Source of the DNA: JBNJEM01 sp051745935
Lineage (GTDB): Bacteria; Planctomycetota; Planctomycetia; Pirellulales; Pirellulaceae
Direction of reading: 5' to 3'
NCBI GenBank assembly: GCA_051745935.1
Contig: JBNJEM010000023.1
Coordinates: forward strand, 1 to 28,373
DNA: 28,373 bases
Of this stretch, positions 24,003 through 28,373 are shown in pieces. A program made the translations under genes and the position numbers. The first letter of the stretch is position 1; each line of letters starts with the position of its first letter. The notes beneath the pieces are model-generated. The model searched no databases. It worked only from the letters and a program-made list of their open reading frames with translations, and was not told where the DNA came from.

Positions 24003-25139
24003 ATGGCAGAGTTCTCATTTGGCGGGGTCACGGTTCCCGAAGGGACGAAACGGTTGTACGTCACCGCGGAACTCGTATCGAGTAGCGACGACCCGCGCAT
24101 CCAGCCGACCAAATTTCCAGACATCGACACAGTGATGTACCCCGATCCATCCGGCGAACACGCCCAAATCTGCCTAATCGAGTCGGAACCATCAATGGCC
24201 AATCGGCTGGAGGAAGCCTGTGTCGCCGACAAGTATACGGGTGACCTCCGGACGGAACTCGACGGCCTGCCCTACGTCAAAGTTATGCGGGGCGATCGGT
24301 TCATGACGGCATCAACAATCGATGCCCACCGTTTTGCCTCTCCGCATATCCTAGGTGCGAGTACGACTGAGCCCAACGGTAATTTCGGAAAAGACACCAT
24401 GCTCGTGGATTACTTGAAATCGGAGTTGGGCGTCGACGCTGGTGACACCAAAGGCAAAAACGTGCCCGCGGCCAATGTGCCGCGAATCTTTCGACTCGCG
24501 ATGGAGCTCGACCCGATGTCGCTCATTCACGGATTCCAGATCTCCTCCGAAAAGCTTTCGTTTGTTGGCCTTCGTTCCCCCCGAGCGCTAGTGGCATCGA
24601 TCGTTGGCCTCAACGCGCAGCTTGTCGGTATCCCAGGGATCAAGTTCGATCCGCTCGTCACTGGCAAGGCAGCAGAAGGCCATCAGCCGATCTTCCGCAA
24701 GGAACGGATCGTGGCGAGAACGATTCAAGCCAACTTCGCCATCGACGTTCGGTTGTTATCGGGACTCGCCGTGGGACCAAAGGCGGTTGGAGAAGAAAAC
24801 GACAAGCAGAAATCGCACCGAGAATCCGAAGGCCACCATCGGCGGAACCTGCTGCTTGCCATTGCGTTGTGGAAGGTGGCTCGTTTCCTCAAGGATCTGA
24901 GCGACGGGCATCGGTTGCGCACCGAATGCGATCTCGTCTTGGACTCCGCCAAGTACACGACCAAATACAAAAAGGATTGGAAGGAGGATAGTCCGCCGCA
25001 CTTTCCCGTTGATCAGATCGTTGCTGACGGACAGAAGAAGGACGGGGACAATCCAGCCGAAGGTTCTTTGCAGGACTTGATCACCGAGTCAGGATTGCCC
25101 GGAAGCCGCTCGCCGCTGACCTTGGAACTCGGAGACTGA
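24003..25139 (+). CDS. csb1: Type I-G CRISPR backbone protein Csb1 (Cas7, GSU0053 family)
   Basis: 378 residues. It should form the repeated backbone along the crRNA. Family motifs are visible: LIESEPSMANRLEE (58-71; compare LES.QSQANRLE) and MTASTIDAHRFASPHIL (101-117; compare SxxEAHRxASPYI), then DPMSLIHGFQ and RSPRALVASIVG. GGAG lies 9-10 nt before the ATG, 14 bp after the csx17 stop. The C-terminal region is lysine-rich (KYTTKYKKDWKED). It precedes csb2 with 3 bp between stop and start, in the usual I-G gene order. Confidence 0.9.
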   Translation: MAEFSFGGVTVPEGTKRLYVTAELVSSSDDPRIQPTKFPDIDTVMYPDPSGEHAQICLIESEPSMANRLEEACVADKYTGDLRTELDGLPYVKVMRGDRFMTASTIDAHRFASPHILGASTTEPNGNFGKDTMLVDYLKSELGVDAGDTKGKNVPAANVPRIFRLAMELDPMSLIHGFQISSEKLSFVGLRSPRALVASIVGLNAQLVGIPGIKFDPLVTGKAAEGHQPIFRKERIVARTIQANFAIDVRLLSGLAVGPKAVGEENDKQKSHRESEGHHRRNLLLAIALWKVARFLKDLSDGHRLRTECDLVLDSAKYTTKYKKDWKEDSPPHFPVDQIVADGQKKDGDNPAEGSLQDLITESGLPGSRSPLTLELGD

Positions 25140-25142
25140 ATC

Positions 25143-26663
25143 GTGCTGACGCTTCGCCTCAGCTTCCCTTGGGGACGGTATTACGCTCATCCCTGGGGAC
25201 AGAACCCCGCCCGAATCACTGAAGCGGAATGGCCGCCGAGTCTGTGGCGACTGCTCCGCGCGATTGCTGCCGCGTGGTTTCAGACCAATCCTGGTCGCGA
25301 ACCGAGTCCCGAACTGATCCAGACACTGGAAGCTCTTGGACGGGAACTGCCCACATTCGTACTTCCCAAGGTCACTTTCTCGCGCACGATCCACTACCAA
25401 CCCAATTATGGTGCAACTGCAAAAAGTGATGTAGCACTGGCGAAGTACAAGCGAGTCCGACATGAAAACCACTTTGCCGCCGTCAGCGGGGACGTTGTGG
25501 TTCGTTGGCAACTCGACAGGGTCGATGACTCGGTCAGAGCAGTTGTTCGTGAAACACTCCAACAAGTGAAGGACCGAATTACCTATTTCGGTCGCGCTGA
25601 ATCCATCTGCGAAGTCTCCGTCGAGGAAGACTTAGCCGAGGAACCGCCAGAGGCACGGGCGGTCCTTCGAGACGACCAGCCTTGTCGGCAGATCGGCCCT
25701 GCCTGCCGCGACGTTTTTTGCCCCAACCCGGCCGACTTCCAGGCGAGTGACCTTTGGAAACGACGTAATGATGACGCGGTAGTCGGCGCTGCCAGGAAAC
25801 ATCTCGTCCAAGACTTGATCGACGCTCCACAGCCTCTTCCTGATGGTGCGGCGTGGTACTCATATCGCATGCCTGCGGGTTGGCCTCAAGAGTGGGTCGT
25901 TCGTGTGGCGAAGTCACCACGACGTCGGCAGAAGCGCGACAGGATCGTCGCCCATTTTCTCGAATTCTCGCTTCAATGCCGAATCCCTGTGCCCGTGAAG
26001 CATACGGTGTCAATCGCGGAGATGTTTCGCGATGCAGCGATTCGCATTCACGGCGACCCCTCCTTTGCCTTAAGCGGACACGACCGCCCCGACAACGTCG
26101 AAGGCGATCACCTCCATGCGTTTTATTTGCCCCAGCCCAATGGGGCCGGTCAGGATCTTGTGAGGTTGCAAGTACGCTGCTCTTACGGTTTCACCCAGAG
26201 AGAAGTGAATGCGTTGATGAGTGTCGATGCGCTGCCCTGGGCGGGCGGACGTTTCCCCGCTCGCCCCGTCTTGCTCCGGCTTGAGCGCAATGTCCCGGAG
26301 CCGAGCCAGCATACAGTCTGGCAGTCGCTAACCCCGTTCGTTCCTCCTCGCTATTGGTATCGCAAGAAGTTTGCCCAGAGACGAGTGCGTGAGCCAGATA
26401 GCCCGGAAAACCAACTGAGGCGCAGTTTGACAGAAAACGGGCTTGACGCCTCATCGGCGTCAATTGTGCGCGTCGCGGTGGCGAACACTGAATGGGATGT
26501 GTGCAAGGTTCATCTCCCGAAACACGCCCGCTCGGCCAATGCCGAGCCAGACCGCCGAATCGGCGTGTTCTTGGGGATCGAATTCCCACATGCTGTTCGA
26601 ATGCCGCTTCCCAGTTTCGGCCATTCGTGCCACTTTGGTCTGGGCCAATTTTCGCCAACATGA
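25143..26663 (+). CDS. csb2: Type I-G CRISPR protein Csb2 (Cas5/Cas6-type, GSU0054 family)
   Basis: 506 residues; the subtype signature gene. The N-terminus matches the family closely: LSFPWGRYYAHPWG (6-19) and AEWPPSLWRLLRAIAAAW (28-45). The C-terminus has a glycine-rich RAMP loop, GHSCHFGLGQF (493-503). The protein is regarded as a Cas5-like domain fused to a Cas6-like crRNA-processing domain; H494 and H497 near the G-loop are conserved-type histidines, though their catalytic role here is not shown. The start is GTG, with GGAG 8 nt upstream inside the end of csb1. Its stop overlaps the next short frame as ATGA, which implies that another translationally coupled gene originally followed. Confidence 0.9.
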   Translation: MLTLRLSFPWGRYYAHPWGQNPARITEAEWPPSLWRLLRAIAAAWFQTNPGREPSPELIQTLEALGRELPTFVLPKVTFSRTIHYQPNYGATAKSDVALAKYKRVRHENHFAAVSGDVVVRWQLDRVDDSVRAVVRETLQQVKDRITYFGRAESICEVSVEEDLAEEPPEARAVLRDDQPCRQIGPACRDVFCPNPADFQASDLWKRRNDDAVVGAARKHLVQDLIDAPQPLPDGAAWYSYRMPAGWPQEWVVRVAKSPRRRQKRDRIVAHFLEFSLQCRIPVPVKHTVSIAEMFRDAAIRIHGDPSFALSGHDRPDNVEGDHLHAFYLPQPNGAGQDLVRLQVRCSYGFTQREVNALMSVDALPWAGGRFPARPVLLRLERNVPEPSQHTVWQSLTPFVPPRYWYRKKFAQRRVREPDSPENQLRRSLTENGLDASSASIVRVAVANTEWDVCKVHLPKHARSANAEPDRRIGVFLGIEFPHAVRMPLPSFGHSCHFGLGQFSPT

Positions 26664-26821
26664 CCTGCGGGGACATTAGCGCCTTTACGCAGTCCGCTCG
26701 ACAAAACATTGTCGGATCTTCTTACGCGGCGAAACGAGTAACTCACCAAATGCATGAGACTACCAAACCGGCTGCCGCGAAGCAGCCACATCTTCCGGAC
26801 GTAGTCCCCGACGATTGCTAG
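26660..26821 (+). pseudogene. 53-codon stub, possible N-terminal remnant of Cas4-Cas1 fusion
   Basis: The ATG overlaps the csb2 stop (ATGA), the same joint used between cas3 and csx17. An internal ATG at 26750 would give 23 residues. The end of the frame reads KQPHLPDVVPDDC and then stops. Cas4-Cas1 fusions of type I-G, normally the next gene, often begin with a short variable stretch followed by LPDLVPARMLNE and then YCPRL; the match here would be LPDVVP, cut just before the first Cas4 cysteine motif. This is an inference from a six-residue resemblance plus position. Otherwise it is a chance frame in intergenic DNA. Confidence 0.4.
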
Positions 26822-26848
26822 GTGCTACCTATGGCTCGCGCGCCGCAT

Positions 26849-26881
26849 TGAGCCGCCGGGGGCGCCGCGCCCGGCGGCTCA
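26849..26881. repeat. GC-rich REP-like hairpin
   Basis: TGAGCCGCCGGG pairs perfectly with CCCGGCGGCTCA (12 bp stem, 9-base loop, itself GC-only). No T tract follows, so it is more like a REP element than a terminator. It lies just past the cas stub, at the boundary to decayed DNA. Confidence 0.75.
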
Positions 26882-27006
26882 CGTCACAAGTCAGGTCGTC
26901 AAAGAGCATTTCAGGCACGCTGCCGTGCCCGGCCGGCGGATGGGCGGGTGAGCGGGAGAATCGACGCGGATGGTTACGGCACCAGCATCTTCTCGCGGAC
27001 GGCCTT

Positions 27007-27474
27007 CTACCCCTGTTTCACGTCGGTGATCGTCTTTTCGAGCTTGGCCGGTTCGGCTTGGTGTTCGTCGGCCCTGGCCGCGCGGTCCTCGGGCCGCTCG
27101 CGCAATTGTTCGGCCTTGCTGGGATAGGAGGCGTGAACGGCTTTTATCAGCTCGCTTCCCGACCAGTTGCGCAGGTCGTGAATCCGGGTTTGAAGTTCGG
27201 TCCGCCGGCTCAGGGCGGCGTTCAACCCCTCGTTCGCATCTTCCCACTGCGCCAGCAGCGCCGGGTCGATTCAGGTTCGCGAGAGTTCGTCCTTGGCCCG
27301 CTCGCCGTCGCGGACGGCCGTCCGGCCGAGGTTCTCCGCCAGCCGCGACCGCGGCACGATGTACAGCGGCGCGTCGCACAGCTCCCGGGAGGCGATCTCA
27401 TGGCACAGTTCTTCGGCCCGGCCGCAGAGGCGTTCGGTCTCAGTCCGCTTCGGTTGCATTCGAATCCTCTTCAT
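27007..27474 (-). pseudogene. Hypothetical gene broken by in-frame TGA
   Basis: Two frames in the same register (27474-27271 and 27225-27007) are separated only by a TGA at 27271-27273; the codons after the stop (IDPALLAQWEDANEGLN) continue sensibly into the second part. Joined, they give about 155 codons ending at a TAG. The first part has DAPLYIVPRSRLAENL, which resembles the start of some phage or plasmid hypothetical proteins; the second part (RTELQTRIHDLRNWSG and later LRERPEDRAARADEH) looks helical or coiled-coil. The product is not recognised. Its start overlaps the end of the antitoxin-like pseudogene by 35 bp in another frame, as in compact phage-like modules. Confidence 0.4.
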
Positions 27475-27692
27475 TGGGCGTCTGGTGGGCCACGTCGATC
27501 AGTTGCCGCCACATCCACAGCGGCACGATGACCATGTCCTGCCGGCGGTAGCGCCGTACGACGAACGGCTCGTCGGTCGCCCCGACCATCCGGCAGGCCA
27601 GACCAAGCGAGCGAGCGCAGCCGGCTGATGGCGATAACCCGGTAACCCTCGTCGGTGCGGGGCAAGCCGAAGTCCGGCGCCCGAGTACACAC
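27440..27692 (-). pseudogene. Phd/YefM antitoxin-like gene with frameshift
   Basis: One frame gives YRVIAISRLRSLA (near 27647-27610), matching the N-terminal beta-strand and first helix of Phd/YefM-like proteins. A second frame, two bases off, takes over near 27600 with RMVGATDEPFVVRRYRRQ and then DMVIVPLWMWRQLIDV, matching the middle strand pair and following helix. No single frame contains both halves, so one or more indels have broken it, unless the read contains an error. No toxin gene was recognised beside it. Confidence 0.45.
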
Positions 27693-27703
27693 CTCCCCGG
27701 CCC

Positions 27704-27745
27704 CCCACGAGCTTGTCTCGTGGGAGCCAAAGACTCACGGGCTAC
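27704..27745 (-). repeat. REP-like hairpin on the left of the RAYT-type gene
   Basis: CCCACGAG (27704-27711), five-base loop, CTCGTGGG (27717-27724), followed by GACTCACGGGCTAC (27732-27745). On the minus strand it begins with GTAG, the tetranucleotide typical of REP sequences. It is the reverse-oriented relative of the unit tandemly repeated from 28207. Confidence 0.75.
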
Positions 27746-27753
27746 AGCCGGCT

Positions 27754-28224
27754 ATGCCTCCTGAACCTCTCTATACGCCAGAAAATCTTCGCCAGCCGGC
27801 CTACCAGCTCCACCACACTTGGTGCGCCTGGCCATCACAAAATCATTTTCCGGACGACCCCGCGCAACCGTTCCTCAAGGGCTTGACATCCTACTGGGAA
27901 AATGACGGGCTCCGGATGCTTGAATATCGATGGCAACCAACCCTGATTCAGGTCACCTTCAGCGCCAAACCCCGCGTGTCGCCTGTCTTCCTCACCCCCA
28001 AAGCCAAAGGCCGATTGCAACATGCCCTTCGCGTCTCCGGCAGCCCCACGCCCTTCTGTCCAAAGGGTTCCGTGGAAACCGTCGGCGACAACACCAATGA
28101 TCACGTCGAGTCATATACCGAAAACCAAGTTGTCAAACAACCGGTCGTCGATGAACGGTTTCGACAAACATTGCCACAGTTCACCGTCGTCCGCGCCGTA
28201 CCGCCTGTTAGCTCACGAGTCTGA
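27754..28224 (+). pseudogene. Truncated RAYT-type (REP-associated tyrosine transposase-like) gene
   Basis: The ATG at 27754 opens a 156-codon frame whose product matches, from memory, the N-terminal half of a planctomycetal RAYT-type family: AYQLHHTWCAWPS, then GLRMLEYRWQPTLIQVTFSA, KPRVSPVFLTPKAKGRLQHAL, GDNTNDHVESYTENQV and RFRQTLPQFTVV. Full members continue into the HUH motif (DHLHL-like) and catalytic tyrosine, which are absent. The frame ends in RAVPPVSSRV, where the last codons come from the 68 bp repeat array. It is therefore cut off by the array and cannot be an active transposase. The in-frame upstream ATG at 27655 would run through the left REP hairpin and is not favoured. Confidence 0.6.
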
Positions 28225-28373
28225 TTCACCCACGAGGTGAACTCGTGGGGGTCTGCCCGGTTGGACGCCGCGGGGTTAGCTCACGAGTCTGATTCACCCA
28301 CGAGGTGAACTCGTGGGGGTCTGCCCGGTTGGACGCCGCGGGGTTAGCTCACGAGTCTGATTCACCCACGAGG
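28207..28373. repeat. Perfect 68 bp tandem repeat containing a REP-like hairpin, runs off window
   Basis: Units start at 28207, 28275 and 28343; the two full units are identical over 68 bases and the third is identical as far as it goes. Each contains CCCACGAG, loop GTGAA, CTCGTGGG (28229-28249 in the first unit) and a partly matching CTCACGAG 17 bases before that hairpin. The whole unit is conserved, with no variable spacer, so it is not a CRISPR array. Confidence 0.95.

Noticed and set aside
28207..28373. CRISPR array
   Set aside because: The full 68 bp unit is identical between copies, so there are no variable spacers; the hairpin resembles the REP copy at 27704 instead.
1..28373. tRNA, rRNA, riboswitch or other structured RNA genes
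   Set aside because: Both strands were read by eye and nothing recognisable was found; a covariance-model scan would be needed to exclude small RNAs.

Overview
The window most likely comes from a member of the Planctomycetota. No rRNA or marker gene is present, so this rests on gene content: a secreted methyltransferase-like/PQQ-propeller fusion, a ceramidase-like protein with a LamG tail, a secreted FAD oxidoreductase with a golvesin-type tail, a short ketol-acid reductoisomerase, and REP hairpins around a RAYT-type gene. Order or genus cannot be assigned.

Left part (1-6741). A minus-strand cluster reads glycosyltransferase family 2, then a conserved protein with weak BshC resemblance, then a GNAT acetyltransferase that runs off the left edge. 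The first two genes overlap by ATGA. Pointing the other way are two tandem paralogues of exactly 295 residues, each a receiver domain joined to an RsbW/SpoIIAB-type ATPase domain, followed by a PEBP-family lipoprotein.

Middle part (6860-18007). A secreted FAD oxidoreductase converges with the methyltransferase-like/PQQ-propeller gene. Upstream of the latter is a ~255 bp nearly palindromic element that looks like a non-autonomous transposon. Further right on the minus strand are a radical SAM protein, ilvC and ilvN (with a 553 bp repeat-filled gap between ilvN and ilvC), and a ceramidase-like secreted protein. Divergent copies of at least two intergenic repeat families sit between these housekeeping genes.

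Right part (18464-26663). A compact plus-strand operon encodes a type I-G (formerly I-U) CRISPR interference module: cas3 (helicase first, HD nuclease last), csx17 (Cas8), csb1 (Cas7) and csb2 (Cas5/Cas6). cas3/csx17 overlap by ATGA and the other joints are 3-14 bp. There is no CRISPR array, cas4-cas1 or cas2 in the window. An ATGA-coupled 53-codon stub after csb2 ends in residues resembling the start of Cas4-Cas1 fusions, which suggests the adaptation module was deleted here.

Right end (26822-28373). This is decayed mobile-type DNA: a GC-rich REP-like hairpin, an in-frame-stop pseudogene, a frameshifted Phd/YefM antitoxin-like gene, and a truncated RAYT-type gene flanked by related REP-like hairpins in opposite orientation. 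On its right side those hairpins have become a perfect 68 bp tandem array that interrupts the gene and runs off the window. No tRNA, rRNA or CRISPR array was seen. All assignments were made by reading motifs; no database search was run.
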